This document shows, piece after piece, positions 43,049 through 52,107 of a stretch of DNA of 64,000 bases. The stretch is from Fimenecus sp964540535. GTDB lineage: Bacteria; Bacillota; Clostridia; Oscillospirales; Acutalibacteraceae. Positions within the stretch are counted from its first letter, which is position 1. Every line of letters begins with the position of its first letter. Location: the NCBI GenBank assembly GCA_964540535.1, contig CAZIMO010000005.1:62001-126000 (forward strand). Direction: 5' to 3'. A program made the translations under genes and the position numbers. Under the pieces are notes generated by a model. It did no database searches. It was given only the letters and a program-made list of their open reading frames with translations, and was not told the DNA's origin.

Positions 43049-43966
43049 TTATTTTATATCATTTATATCATACGGTGTTCGCTGATAAACAAAGTAATTA
43101 AGCCAATTTTGGAACAGCAGACTTCCTGCGCCGCGCCAAGTAAGCGGAGGTGTAAGTCGGGTATCGTTGTTTGGAAAATAGTTGTACGGAAGCTTAATAT
43201 CCATTCCCTTATGTAAATCTCTGAAATATTCACGGGCGAGCGTGTCGCTGTCATATTCAGAGTGACCTGTGCAATAAAAATTACGGCAAGCCATATCGGC
43301 AACAAGATGAACTCCCGAAATATCTGAATAAGAGAGAATTTGCAAATCTTTAACAAGCGCAATATCCTCTTTTTTGGTTTCTGTGTGTCTTGAATGAGGA
43401 ACATAGAATATATCGCTGAATCCGCGAAGCAGGGGGTGATACATATCAAGGGGCTTGTGGGGAAAAATACCGAACATTTTCTCTGTCAATTGATATTTCG
43501 GAATACCGTAATGATAGTAAAGCGCCGCCTGCGCACCCCAACAGATATGGAATGATGAGTAAACATTGCTTTTTGCCCATTCAAAAATTCTGCAAAGCTC
43601 TTCCCAATAGTCAACATCTTCAAAAGGCAGCATTTCAACGGGAGCGCCCGTAACGATCATACCGTCGAATTTTTTATCTTTAACATCGTCAAAGGTCTTG
43701 TAAAACTTCAGCATATGCTCTTTAGATGTGTTTTTACTTTCATGAGTTGCAACCTGCAAAAGCTCAATTTCAACTTGAAGCGGAGAATTACTCAAAAGTC
43801 TTAAAATTTGAGTTTCGGTTTCAACCTTTGTAGGCATAAGATTTAAAAGAATAATTTTAAGTGGACGAATATTCTGAACAGCCGCTCTTTGCTCTGTCAT
43901 CACGAAAATATTTTCAAGCTCAAGATTATGCCTTGCAGGCAGTTGGTTGTCAATTTTAATCGGCAC
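43049..43966 (-). CDS. metA: Homoserine O-acetyltransferase (MetA family)
   Basis: 305 residues from a GTG at 43966 (GAGGACGTG upstream). MetA fold: MPIKIDNQLPA, NLMPTKVETETQILRLL, catalytic Cys in SSFHICWGAQAALYY, YFPNNDTRLTPP. It activates homoserine for methionine synthesis. In the acyl-CoA pocket it has TGAPVEMLPFEDVDYW: the Glu after V is the residue reported to select acetyl-CoA (as in B. cereus MetA), where succinyl enzymes have Gly. So acetyl-CoA use is predicted. No SAM riboswitch is seen in its leader (43967-44257 holds only AT-rich sequence). Confidence 0.92.
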   Translation of the reverse strand: MPIKIDNQLPARHNLELENIFVMTEQRAAVQNIRPLKIILLNLMPTKVETETQILRLLSNSPLQVEIELLQVATHESKNTSKEHMLKFYKTFDDVKDKKFDGMIVTGAPVEMLPFEDVDYWEELCRIFEWAKSNVYSSFHICWGAQAALYYHYGIPKYQLTEKMFGIFPHKPLDMYHPLLRGFSDIFYVPHSRHTETKKEDIALVKDLQILSYSDISGVHLVADMACRNFYCTGHSEYDSDTLAREYFRDLHKGMDIKLPYNYFPNNDTRLTPPLTWRGAGSLLFQNWLNYFVYQRTPYDINDIK

Positions 43967-44257
43967 AGCGTATCACGTCCTCAATTTTATTAAATAGAAA
44001 AGTTTAAAAAATAACCTGAATAATCATTTTACCATATATATTTGCTTTTTGCAAATGTTCAGTGCGTTTTTTCAATAAAAAATAGGCAAGCAGAAAGCAA
44101 TTATCTGTATGTCAATATAATATTTTCACATATTTTTAATTTTTTTGTCAAAAAAATCGATATTTTTGCATTTTTATTGATTTTTACAGTAAATTATGGG
44201 TAAATTTAATTACAGAAATTCTTAATATACTAACCGTAACGGAAAGGAATGATTTTT

Positions 44258-44674
44258 TTGATTTTAGCTATAATCGTACTGTTGTCAGTTGGAATAATAT
44301 ATTCTGCAGGTATTATTTTTAATAAAAGCAGTGGTAGCTTCACAGCATTTGAGAAACAAACAACCGCTGAAAAAGTATATTCGATAATAGTGTTGGTTGT
44401 TATGCTTGCAGGCTGCGGTGCGTTGGGACTTATGGGTGCAGGCGAGGTTATGCCTATAATTCTTGTTCCGTTTTTACTGTTCTTTTTTGTATGTATATAT
44501 ACTGCCAAAGAGGACCGAGCAAAGCAGTATAGCCTTTTAGAAGAAATGAATGAAAAGCTTAAAGAAATGGAAAAGGAGCTTGCAAATCTAAAGGGAGCAA
44601 ATGAAATAAAAAGCAGTGAACCCGCTTATGATATGAATACTGAAGAAGAAAACAGTAACTCAGACCAAATTTAA
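44258..44674 (+). CDS. Small membrane protein with C-terminal coiled coil
   Basis: 138 residues from a TTG at 44258, which gives AAAGGA a nine-base spacing; an ATG at 44249 abuts that site. Three hydrophobic segments (about 1-21, 42-63, 67-84) are followed by a charged heptad-like helix, LLEEMNEKLKEMEKELANLK, and an acidic tail. The family is not recognised. It stands alone between metA (divergent) and hemW (convergent). Confidence 0.55.
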   Translation: MILAIIVLLSVGIIYSAGIIFNKSSGSFTAFEKQTTAEKVYSIIVLVVMLAGCGALGLMGAGEVMPIILVPFLLFFFVCIYTAKEDRAKQYSLLEEMNEKLKEMEKELANLKGANEIKSSEPAYDMNTEEENSNSDQI

Positions 44675-44694
44675 AATTAAAAACATTTATACAT

Positions 44695-44731
44695 AAAAAC
44701 CGCTCTGCGCTGAAATGCCGAGCGGTTTTTG
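44695..44731. terminator. Bidirectional terminator
   Basis: aaaaaccgctc/gagcggttttt stem with flanking A and T runs, between convergent genes. Confidence 0.8.
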
Positions 44732-44737
44732 TTATGT

Positions 44738-45847
44738 TCAAAGTATTTCTGCAAGAATGCTGTTAGACAGCAAAAATCCCTTTTTGGTAAGACGGAGCGT
44801 TTCGCCGTTGTATTCCATAAGCGAATGTTTAATGAATTTTTCGGATTTTTCTTTTATTGTCTGCGGAATTTCAAATCCGAATCTTTCTTTTACAAGGGTG
44901 TTTTTCAGACCTTCAGTCAAACGCAGAGCAAGCATAGCGTATTCAGTAAAATCTCCGCCTGTACAGTCTTGAATAGGCGGGCAGTCGCTCAAAAACGCGC
45001 TGAAATCACGGTCAAAATAAAACCGCTTGCCGTTTATAAATGAGTGTGCAGACGGACCTAAACCCAAATATTCTTCGCAGTGCCAATATTTGAGATTGTG
45101 TCGGCTCTCAAAGCCTTTTTTCGCGAAGTTTGAAATCTCATATTGCATTATGCCGTTAGTTTCAAGAATCCCGCACATTTGCAGATATAAATCCGCCGTC
45201 AAATCATCGTCAGGAAAATTATATTTGCTTTGATTTTTATAAAAATGCGTATTTTCTTCAAGCTTTAATATGTAAGCGCTTATATGAGGTATACCCAGCG
45301 ATATGCAGAAATCGAGAGTTTCGTTTAAGCTTTTTTCAGTTTGATTTGGTATGCCCAGCATAACATCAAGAGTAATGTTTTTAAATCCGCATTTTTGAGC
45401 CGTTTTAACAGATGTTTCAACTTGATGTTTGTCACTTAGCCTGCCGAGAATTCGTCTTTCGCTGTCAACAGCGGATTGAACTCCCATTGAAATTCTGTTT
45501 ACACCGCAAGCGTACAGAATTTTGAAAAAATCTTCGGTAAGTCCGTGAGGATTGCACTCAACAGTGATTTCGGCACTATTCGTTAAAAATCCCGAATTGC
45601 AAGTATTTACAAGGCTTTCAAGCCTTTTTGCGCCTAAAGCCGACGGTGTTCCGCCGCCTATGTAAAGCGTATCAGCTTTACACTTTGATTTTAACTGTAA
45701 AGCTGAAACACTTGACAGGATTTTTTTCTGTAAAACGGCTGTGTATTCGTCTTTTTCTTCATCTTTTCCCGAAAATGAATAAAAATCGCAGTAGGGACAT
45801 TTTGAACGGCAAAAAGGTATGTGCAAATAAAGTCCGATATTTTTCAT
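44738..45847 (-). CDS. hemW: HemW, radical SAM heme chaperone
   Basis: 369 residues. Radical SAM motif FCRSKCPYCDFYSF (C-x3-C-x2-C), GGGTPSAL, ECNPHG, NRISMGVQS and YEISNFAKKGFESRHNLKYW, all typical of HemW rather than HemN, which has longer N-terminal sequence. It hands heme to target proteins. Six bases separate it from lepA upstream; a lepA-hemW pair is the usual Bacillota order. No heme synthesis genes are in the window. Confidence 0.9.
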   Translation of the reverse strand: MKNIGLYLHIPFCRSKCPYCDFYSFSGKDEEKDEYTAVLQKKILSSVSALQLKSKCKADTLYIGGGTPSALGAKRLESLVNTCNSGFLTNSAEITVECNPHGLTEDFFKILYACGVNRISMGVQSAVDSERRILGRLSDKHQVETSVKTAQKCGFKNITLDVMLGIPNQTEKSLNETLDFCISLGIPHISAYILKLEENTHFYKNQSKYNFPDDDLTADLYLQMCGILETNGIMQYEISNFAKKGFESRHNLKYWHCEEYLGLGPSAHSFINGKRFYFDRDFSAFLSDCPPIQDCTGGDFTEYAMLALRLTEGLKNTLVKERFGFEIPQTIKEKSEKFIKHSLMEYNGETLRLTKKGFLLSNSILAEIL

Positions 45848-45852
45848 ATATA

Positions 45853-47661
45853 TTATTCGTCGTCAAGCTTAAGCACAGCCATAAATGCCTCTTGCGGAAC
45901 TTCGACAGTACCGAAATGACGCATACGCTTTTTACCCTCTTTTTGCTTTTCAAGCAATTTCTTTTTTCGGGTAATATCACCGCCGTAGCACTTGGCAAGA
46001 ACATCTTTTCGCATCGCCTTAACTGTTTCACGGGCAATAACTTTGCCGCCGATTGCCATTTGAATAGGAATTTCAAACATCTGACGGGGAATATTATCCT
46101 TTAATTTTTCGGCAATTCTGCGAGCCTTGGCATATGCCTTTTCACTGTGAATCATAAATGAAAGCGCGTCAATAATGTCGCCGTTTAAAAGTACATCAAG
46201 CTTGATTATGCTTGAACGCTGATAATCGCTCATTTCATAGTCAAATGAGGCATATCCTCGTGTGCGTGATTTCAGCACATCAAAGAAATCGTAAATAATT
46301 TCGTTAAGGGGCAGAATATAGTGCAAATCAACACGGTCAGAGGCAAGGTGAGTGGTGTTCACATAAACACCGCGTCTGTCCTGACACAAATTCATAATTG
46401 AACCTATATATTCGGGCGGAGCATAAATGTGAGCTTCAACCGTAGGCTCTTCGCAGTAGTCAATAACCGCAGGGTCGGGATAATGGCTTGGGTTATCAAT
46501 CTCAATAACCTCGCCGTTTGTAAGATGAACCTTGTAAATAACGCTTGGAATTGTGGTAACAAGATCAAGATTGTATTCACGCTCAAGTCTCTCTTGAATT
46601 ATTTCAAGGTGTAAAAGTCCTAAAAATCCGCAGCGGAAGCCGAAGCCCAAAGCACCGGAGGTTTCGGGTTCAAATGACAGCGCGGCATCGTTTAACTGCA
46701 ATTTTTCAAGTGCTTCGCGAAGATTTTCATAGTCAGCGCCGTCAGCAGGGTAAACACCGCAGAAAACCATTGGGTTTACCTTTCGGTATCCTGCCAAAGC
46801 TTCGCTTGCCGGATTTTCAGCGGTTGTAACAGTATCGCCGACACGCGCGTCGCTTACGGTTTTGATTGACGCGGTAATATATCCAACCTCGCCCGATGAC
46901 AGTTCCTTTGCAGGCTCCATAGATGTAGGACGCATATATCCGACCTCAACAACATTAAATTCAGCGCCAGTTGCCATCATTCGCATTGTGTCGCCCGGCT
47001 TGATTTTGCCGTCAACAATACGCACATAAACAATAACACCCTTGTAGCTGTCATAAACTGAATCAAAAACAAGCGCACGCAGGGGCTTATCGTCATTATT
47101 TTCGGGCGGAGGAACAAGCAAAACGATATTTTCAAGAACCTCGCCTACATTTTGGCCTGTTTTTGCTGAAACTCTCGGAGCTTCGTCGCAGGGTATGCCT
47201 ATTACCTCTTCAACCTCGTTTGCAACACGGTCGGGGTCTGCGGCGGGCAGGTCTATTTTGTTGATTACAGGCACTAATTCAAGGTCGTGGTCAAGGGCAA
47301 GATATGTATTTGCAAGGGTCTGCGCCTCAACGCCTTGAGAAGCGTCAATGATAAGCACCGCGCCCTCACAAGCAGCAAGAGAGCGTGAAACCTCATAGTT
47401 AAAGTCCACGTGACCCGGGGTGTCAATTAAGTTAAGCTCATAGGTTTCGCCGTTTTGCGCCTTATAATCAAGTTTTACTGCGTGAGCCTTAATTGTAATT
47501 CCGCGCTCACGCTCTAAATCCATATTGTCCAAAAGCTGATCGGTCATATCGCGCTTTGCAACAGTTTCGGTAAGCTCCAAAAGTCTGTCTGCAAGCGTGG
47601 ATTTGCCGTGGTCAATATGAGCGATAATTGAAAAATTTCTTATGTTTTCTTTTTTAGCCAT
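45853..47661 (-). CDS. lepA: Elongation factor 4 (LepA)
   Basis: 602 residues, AAGAGGTAA upstream. GTPase domain: AHIDHGKSTLADRLLELT (G1), RGITIKA (G2), DTPGHVDF (G3), NKIDLP (G4), SAKTG (G5), then the EF4-specific C-terminal domain including RMRHFGTVEVPQEAFMAVLK. It remodels stalled ribosomes under stress. Full length. Second-to-last gene of an obg-mrnC-yitT-lepA-hemW series. Confidence 0.97.
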   Translation of the reverse strand: MAKKENIRNFSIIAHIDHGKSTLADRLLELTETVAKRDMTDQLLDNMDLERERGITIKAHAVKLDYKAQNGETYELNLIDTPGHVDFNYEVSRSLAACEGAVLIIDASQGVEAQTLANTYLALDHDLELVPVINKIDLPAADPDRVANEVEEVIGIPCDEAPRVSAKTGQNVGEVLENIVLLVPPPENNDDKPLRALVFDSVYDSYKGVIVYVRIVDGKIKPGDTMRMMATGAEFNVVEVGYMRPTSMEPAKELSSGEVGYITASIKTVSDARVGDTVTTAENPASEALAGYRKVNPMVFCGVYPADGADYENLREALEKLQLNDAALSFEPETSGALGFGFRCGFLGLLHLEIIQERLEREYNLDLVTTIPSVIYKVHLTNGEVIEIDNPSHYPDPAVIDYCEEPTVEAHIYAPPEYIGSIMNLCQDRRGVYVNTTHLASDRVDLHYILPLNEIIYDFFDVLKSRTRGYASFDYEMSDYQRSSIIKLDVLLNGDIIDALSFMIHSEKAYAKARRIAEKLKDNIPRQMFEIPIQMAIGGKVIARETVKAMRKDVLAKCYGGDITRKKKLLEKQKEGKKRMRHFGTVEVPQEAFMAVLKLDDE

Positions 47662-47685
47662 AATTACCTCTTATAAAAGATTGTA

Positions 47686-48543
47686 TTAGATATTTTTAAA
47701 GCCGTTTCCGAGAATTTGCTTTGACTGCGTAACAATGAAAAAAGCATTTTCATCAGCGGCTTTTATTTTTTTAATAAATTTTTGAGTCTGATTATCATAG
47801 CAGGCGCAAAGCAGAACGTTTTTGTTTTCACTCGAATATCCGCCCTGACCTTTAAGCACCGTTACACCGCGGTCAAAGTCGCTGATAATCATTCGGCGGA
47901 TTTTTTCGCTTTCTTGAGTGATTATCAAAATCATAGCCCCTCGGCTTACTCCGTATATGATATAATCCAGCACCTGTGTGCTGACAAATATTACAACCGC
48001 CGCATAGAGCATCGACTCAAAATTACCGTATATAAGTCCGCCGAGTATCACAATTACCGCGTCAAAAAGCAGAATTGACCGCCCGATTGATATTTGAGGA
48101 CTTTTAATCTGTATCAGTTTTGCAATAATATCAACACCGCCCGTTGTGGCATTTCGGATAAATATTATGCCCAACGATACTCCTGTAATTGCTCCGCCGA
48201 AAAGAGAAGAAAGCAGTAAATCGTTGCTGTATACAGGCAAAACAGTACCAACATCAATAAATACCGAGGTGATAAGCGTTGCCCAAACCGTTCGCAGAAC
48301 AAACCGCACGCCGAGCTTTTTGTAGGCTATTATAAAGACGGGAATATTCATTATAAAAATAACAGTGCCTATGGGTAAATCGAAAAGAAAATTTAATATC
48401 GTCGCAATTCCTGTAAATCCGCCGTTTAAAATATTGTTACGTGATAAAAAACAGTTTATTGCAACCGAATATAAAATTCCGCCCAATATAAAAATCAGTG
48501 TATCCGCTAAAAATTCCTTAATTTTATGTGGTGGTATTTTCAC
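47686..48543 (-). CDS. YitT family membrane protein (DUF161/DUF2179)
   Basis: 285 residues from a GTG at 48543, for which GGAGA lies eight bases upstream; an ATG at 48576 lies far inside mrnC. Five or so helices with the YitT pattern NNILNGGFTGIATIL, GGAITGVSLGIIFIRNATTGGVDIIAK, followed by the cytosolic DUF2179 domain (about 215-285: ITQESEKIRRMIISDFDRGVTVLKGQGGYS). The substrate is unknown. It overlaps mrnC by about 20 bases and precedes lepA by 24. Confidence 0.88.
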   Translation of the reverse strand: MKIPPHKIKEFLADTLIFILGGILYSVAINCFLSRNNILNGGFTGIATILNFLFDLPIGTVIFIMNIPVFIIAYKKLGVRFVLRTVWATLITSVFIDVGTVLPVYSNDLLLSSLFGGAITGVSLGIIFIRNATTGGVDIIAKLIQIKSPQISIGRSILLFDAVIVILGGLIYGNFESMLYAAVVIFVSTQVLDYIIYGVSRGAMILIITQESEKIRRMIISDFDRGVTVLKGQGGYSSENKNVLLCACYDNQTQKFIKKIKAADENAFFIVTQSKQILGNGFKNI

Positions 48544-48946
48544 CTGCGTCATCTCCGAGAACATTGATGACTTCATTAAGCAAAAACGTAAGACGGTCTT
48601 TTTCGTCAGTTAAATATAAATATCCTATAAGCGCCTCAAAGCCTGTTGCATAATGATAGTCACATCCGCTTTGGTTCTTCGGCGTGTGCGAGGTGTGGGC
48701 ATTTCTGCCGCGCTTGAATACATCGGTTTCTTTTTCGGTCAGCAGGGGCAAAATTTTTCTCATTGCCGCCGCCTGCGCCGAAGCCTTAACCGATTGAACC
48801 GAAAGCCTATGTAACTCGCCGACAGGTCTGTTGGCACTGCACACTAACATTTCACGGACAAACAGCGAAAAAACTGCATCGCCTGTAAATGCAAGCGTCA
48901 GCGGACTTAAAGCGTCCGCTTTAATATCTTTACCGTATAATCTCAT
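48524..48946 (-). CDS. mrnC: Mini-ribonuclease III (MrnC)
   Basis: 140 residues. RNase III catalytic domain without a double-stranded RNA-binding domain: PLTLAFTGDAVFSLFVRE (catalytic Asp), then ATGFEALIGYLYL (catalytic Glu). It trims 23S rRNA ends. In many Bacillota it follows cysS; here it follows obg by 21 bases. Length is usual. Confidence 0.9.
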   Translation of the reverse strand: MRLYGKDIKADALSPLTLAFTGDAVFSLFVREMLVCSANRPVGELHRLSVQSVKASAQAAAMRKILPLLTEKETDVFKRGRNAHTSHTPKNQSGCDYHYATGFEALIGYLYLTDEKDRLTFLLNEVINVLGDDAGENTTT

Positions 48947-48967
48947 ATATCAAATCTATCTCCAATA

Positions 48968-50239
48968 TTACGGAACATAATCAAATTCAAGGTCATAAAT
49001 ACTTACTGTATCGCCCTCGCAAATTCCTTTTTCAATAAGAGCGTCAATAATGCCTCTTTGCTGAAGAACACGCTGAAAATATTGCAGAGATTCGTAATCG
49101 TCAAGATCTGTTTTGCATAAAATTCTGTAAAGCCAGTCAGCCTCAACAATATAAACACCGTCTTCAACAGTAACCGTAAAGCCGTTGCCTGACTGCTTTG
49201 CAATAAATTCAACAGGAATTTCTTCGCTTTCAAATCGCTTGACAGGTGGGAGTGCAGAAAGCATTCTCGCCACTGCGTTGATAACCTCTTTTGTGCCGTG
49301 CTTTATTGGCGCTACCATTTCATAGTATTCGTAGCCCTTGCCCTCAATATACTCCTTAAAGCGCGCAAGCTGCTCATCGTCTGCAAGGTCAATTTTATTG
49401 CCGACTACAATTTGCGGACACTTTGAAAGCTCCGGATTGAATTTTTCAAGCTCTGCGTTGATAGCCTCAAAATCATCAATAGGGTCTCTTCCCTCACTGC
49501 CTGCAACATCAACAATATGCACAAGCATTCTGCATCTTTCTACGTGACGCAAAAATTCGTGGCCTAAGCCTACGCCGTCAGCAGCGCCTTCAATAAGACC
49601 CGGAATATCAGCCATTACAAAGCTTTGCTCGGGACCCATTGAAACAACGCCTAAAACAGGAATAATAGTTGTGAAGTGATAATCGCCGACAAGGGGCTTT
49701 GCTTGGCTCACAACTGAAATAAATGAAGATTTGCCCACATTGGGAAATCCCAAAAGACCCACATCGGCAATAAGCTTTAATTCAAGACTTACTTCCCAGC
49801 TTTCGCCGGGAGCGCCTGCTTTTGCAAATCTCGGAGTTTGGCGAGTGGATGTGGCAAAATGAGAGTTGCCCCAACCGCCGTTACCGCCTTTTGCGCCTAT
49901 AAATTCATCGTCCGTGGACATATCCGCCATAATAATTCCGCTTTCAACCTCACGGATAACAGTGCCTCTCGGAACTTTAATTATTAAATCTTTTCCCTTT
50001 TTACCGCTCCGTCTGCCGCCACTGCCGTCAGCGCCGTTTTCAGCCTTGTATTTTCTCTTGTAACGGAAATCCGCAAGAGTAGAAAGATTGTCGTCTACCT
50101 TAAACACAATGTTCCCGCCACGGCCGCCGTCACCGCCGTCAGGACCGCCCGAAGCTATATATTTTTCTCTGTGAAAAGCTACAGCGCCGTTACCGCCGTC
50201 GCCCGCCTTGATTTTTATTTTTGCAATATCAACAAACAT
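48968..50239 (-). CDS. obg: GTPase Obg/CgtA
   Basis: 423 residues, GAGGT upstream. Gly-rich OBG domain (VDIAKIKIKAGDGGNGAVAF ... GGDGGRGGNIVF), GTPase domain (GFPNVGKSSF, DIPGLIEGAADGVGLGHEFL, NKIDLAD) and a C-terminal OCT domain (about 345-423) found in Gram-positive members. It acts in ribosome assembly and stress/sporulation control. First gene of a likely five-gene operon on the minus strand. Confidence 0.97.
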   Translation of the reverse strand: MFVDIAKIKIKAGDGGNGAVAFHREKYIASGGPDGGDGGRGGNIVFKVDDNLSTLADFRYKRKYKAENGADGSGGRRSGKKGKDLIIKVPRGTVIREVESGIIMADMSTDDEFIGAKGGNGGWGNSHFATSTRQTPRFAKAGAPGESWEVSLELKLIADVGLLGFPNVGKSSFISVVSQAKPLVGDYHFTTIIPVLGVVSMGPEQSFVMADIPGLIEGAADGVGLGHEFLRHVERCRMLVHIVDVAGSEGRDPIDDFEAINAELEKFNPELSKCPQIVVGNKIDLADDEQLARFKEYIEGKGYEYYEMVAPIKHGTKEVINAVARMLSALPPVKRFESEEIPVEFIAKQSGNGFTVTVEDGVYIVEADWLYRILCKTDLDDYESLQYFQRVLQQRGIIDALIEKGICEGDTVSIYDLEFDYVP

Positions 50240-50427
50240 ATTTTTACCTCAAATGAAATATATAATATGGTATACCCAAACATTATCCATTATATTTTAC
50301 ACTACTTTTATAAAATAATAAATAGGTAAATGAATATTTTTTAATATTCAAAATTATTTATTTTGGTGTAAAAAAATATTTTTTGCTTATTTTATATAAA
50401 AATTCATATATATTGTTGCAGTTTGGA

Positions 50428-50456
50428 TTGACATACACAATATATTGTGATATTAT
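50428..50456 (+). promoter_or_regulatory. Promoter with palindromic operator in its spacer
   Basis: TTGACA, 17 bases, TATTAT. The spacer contains the perfect 14-base palindrome CACAATATATTGTG (50436-50449), an obvious place for a repressor. It faces the SOS-controlled small gene; the next 80 bases hold a hairpin (gtccgcaaaaacggac, 50499-50514) and a possible 14-codon reading frame at 50472. Confidence 0.55.
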
Positions 50457-50532
50457 TAGTCTGAAATAGAAATGAATACTAAAGCCGAACAATTTATGTC
50501 CGCAAAAACGGACTGAAAATATTAAAAAATAC

Positions 50533-50595
50533 GAACATTTGTATTGACTTTTGTGAAAAAGAGTTTATAATATGACTTGTAAAGAACATTTGTTC
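50533..50595 (+). promoter_or_regulatory. SOS-type promoter with LexA boxes
   Basis: TTGACT (50544-50549), 16 bases, TATAAT (50566-50571). GAACATTTGTTC (50584-50595) matches the GAAC-N4-GTTC core of the Gram-positive LexA box and lies over the start point. CGAACATTTGTAT at 50533 is an imperfect second box overlapping the -35. Confidence 0.7.
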
Positions 50596-50651
50596 AAATT
50601 TTGTTCGGTATTACCAAAATTCATTAAAACTTATTTCGGGGGTAGATTTTT

Positions 50652-50894
50652 ATGTCAGCAACATTTGCAATCACAACTTTAATAGAATTAGCAGTTTCAT
50701 GTCTTTTGATTTTCGGATTTATGCACGAAGAAAAGGTTATCGCCTTTGAGCAGTCGGTTAAAAGAATTGTAGTGGGCAATATCCGCCGTGCCATCCGTAT
50801 CAGAAATCATAAAAAATCAGTAGCGCGCAGCGAGCATCTTCATTTGCACACAGCTTCTAATACTGTTCGCGCAACCAATTCAACAGTAGCTTAA
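50652..50894 (+). CDS. Small SOS-regulated membrane protein
   Basis: 80 residues, GGGGGTAG upstream. One N-terminal helix (about 5-25) then a short basic cytosolic part (IRRAIRIRNHKKSVARS) and a polar His/Thr/Asn-rich tail. No LysM domain and no homology I recognise. LexA boxes at its promoter suggest damage induction. Small single-pass proteins induced by SOS (YneA, SidA, DivS) block division in other bacteria; this could be a functional analogue, which is inference. Terminator follows. Confidence 0.65.
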   Translation: MSATFAITTLIELAVSCLLIFGFMHEEKVIAFEQSVKRIVVGNIRRAIRIRNHKKSVARSEHLHLHTASNTVRATNSTVA

Positions 50895-50926
50895 TTTTAA
50901 TTTTTCTTCTATATCTTTTTTAAACG

Positions 50927-50966
50927 AAAAAGCATCTGAACCTTGATAGGTTCGGATGCTTTTTCT
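50927..50966. terminator. Bidirectional terminator
   Basis: aaaaagcatctgaacc/ggttcggatgcttttt stem around a six-base loop, flanked by A and T runs. Confidence 0.88.
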
Positions 50967-50990
50967 GCTTTATTGGTTATTATTATCGTA

Positions 50991-51599
50991 TTAGTCAGCT
51001 GTATATTCTCTGACTCTTAACGGAATATCAATCTCTTCGCAAAGCTTTTTGCAGGCTTCAATATCTTCTTCGCTGATTACATCAACAACAGTGAGCTTTG
51101 TGGGAATACCGTATTCCTTACATTCCTTTGCAAATTTAAGCATTGCGTCAAATGCCTTTTCGCCGAAAGAGGGTTGGGTGATTTCGTTGTATTTTTCAGC
51201 CGTTGGAGCATTAAGACTTATTGAAACGCTGTCAATAAGTTTGCAAATCTCTTTTGCAGTTTCACGCTTGTTAATAAGGTCGGAAAGCCCGTTTGTGTTA
51301 AGACGGATTTTAATTCCTTGTTCTCTTAAGTACTTTGCAGTTTCCAAAAGTCCGTTAAGGTTGCAGGTAGGTTCGCCGTATCCGCAGAATACCACGCTTT
51401 TTTCATAATTTGTAAAGTCAAATTCATCAATTGCGGTTTTAATTTCTTCATTGGTGGGGTTATGCTTGTCAAACCACAGGGTTTTAGCTTCGCCGACAGA
51501 ATCGCCGTTGTTGCGGATACAGAATTTGCATCTGCAAGGGCAAGCGTTTGTAATGTTGAGATATACTTGATTTTCAAATGTATAAACTATGTCAGCCAT
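50991..51599 (-). CDS. TatD-associated radical SAM protein
   Basis: 202 residues. NACPCRCKFCIRNN (C-x3-C-x2-C cluster motif), VFCGYGEPTCNL (GGEP-like), LNTNGLS and VSISLNAPTAEKYNEI. The short length and motif set match the TatD-family-associated radical SAM proteins, whose substrate is unknown. No tatD gene is adjacent; instead it overlaps the ECF S-component gene by 8 bases as third gene of the B6 salvage operon. Confidence 0.82.
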   Translation of the reverse strand: MADIVYTFENQVYLNITNACPCRCKFCIRNNGDSVGEAKTLWFDKHNPTNEEIKTAIDEFDFTNYEKSVVFCGYGEPTCNLNGLLETAKYLREQGIKIRLNTNGLSDLINKRETAKEICKLIDSVSISLNAPTAEKYNEITQPSFGEKAFDAMLKFAKECKEYGIPTKLTVVDVISEEDIEACKKLCEEIDIPLRVREYTAD

Positions 51600-52107
51600 T
51601 GTTTACTCTCCTCTTAAAATTCAATTTATCAAGTGCCGCAGCACATAAGTAATAGATTATTGCACCGCCGACAGCCTGTATACAACTGCCCAATATTGAA
51701 AGCGTTGCCGATTCAACCGAATAAAGAATACTTTCAGCTATAAAATATCCTGCAACGGTTACAATTCCCGACGGTATTGTCATAAAAGCGGTTTTCTGAT
51801 TCAAAAGCTTATTTGATTTTTTGCTTGCCAATGCAAAGGGCAGGGCGGTGAGAGCTTTGATAATCGCAGTGGGTATTGCCCAAATCGCATAGCCCGCAAG
51901 CAAATCGGCACAGGCACCGCCCAAAGCCGTCGCTAAAAGTGCGTAAGGAAGAGGTAATGCGCAGGCGGCAAGATAAATCATACTGTCACCGATATGTATA
52001 TATCCCTCGCCCATACCTGTTGAGATTTTTATTTGCGTTGCGAGCATAATTACCGCCGCAAAAACTGCCGTATAAGCAATGTTCAATACTGATTTTCTAT
52101 TTTGCAT
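51592..52107 (-). CDS. ECF transporter S component, probably for vitamin B6
   Basis: 171 residues, about five or six helices. N-terminal IAYTAVFAAVIMLATQIKI and GEGYIHIGDSMIYLAACALP resemble the S-component family PF07155, several members of which are linked to pyridoxine. It overlaps the pyridoxal kinase gene by 11 bases, so a B6 vitamer is the likely ligand (inference). The energising EcfA/EcfT genes are elsewhere. Confidence 0.82.
   Translation of the reverse strand: MQNRKSVLNIAYTAVFAAVIMLATQIKISTGMGEGYIHIGDSMIYLAACALPLPYALLATALGGACADLLAGYAIWAIPTAIIKALTALPFALASKKSNKLLNQKTAFMTIPSGIVTVAGYFIAESILYSVESATLSILGSCIQAVGGAIIYYLCAAALDKLNFKRRVNNG

Noticed and set aside
43967..44257. metA leader considered as a SAM riboswitch
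   Set aside because: No conserved SAM-I or SAM-II core or terminator is visible; the region is plain AT-rich sequence.
50472..50516. 14-codon frame before the SOS promoter
   Set aside because: No ribosome site at a proper distance and no way to judge conservation; kept only as a note within the promoter finding.
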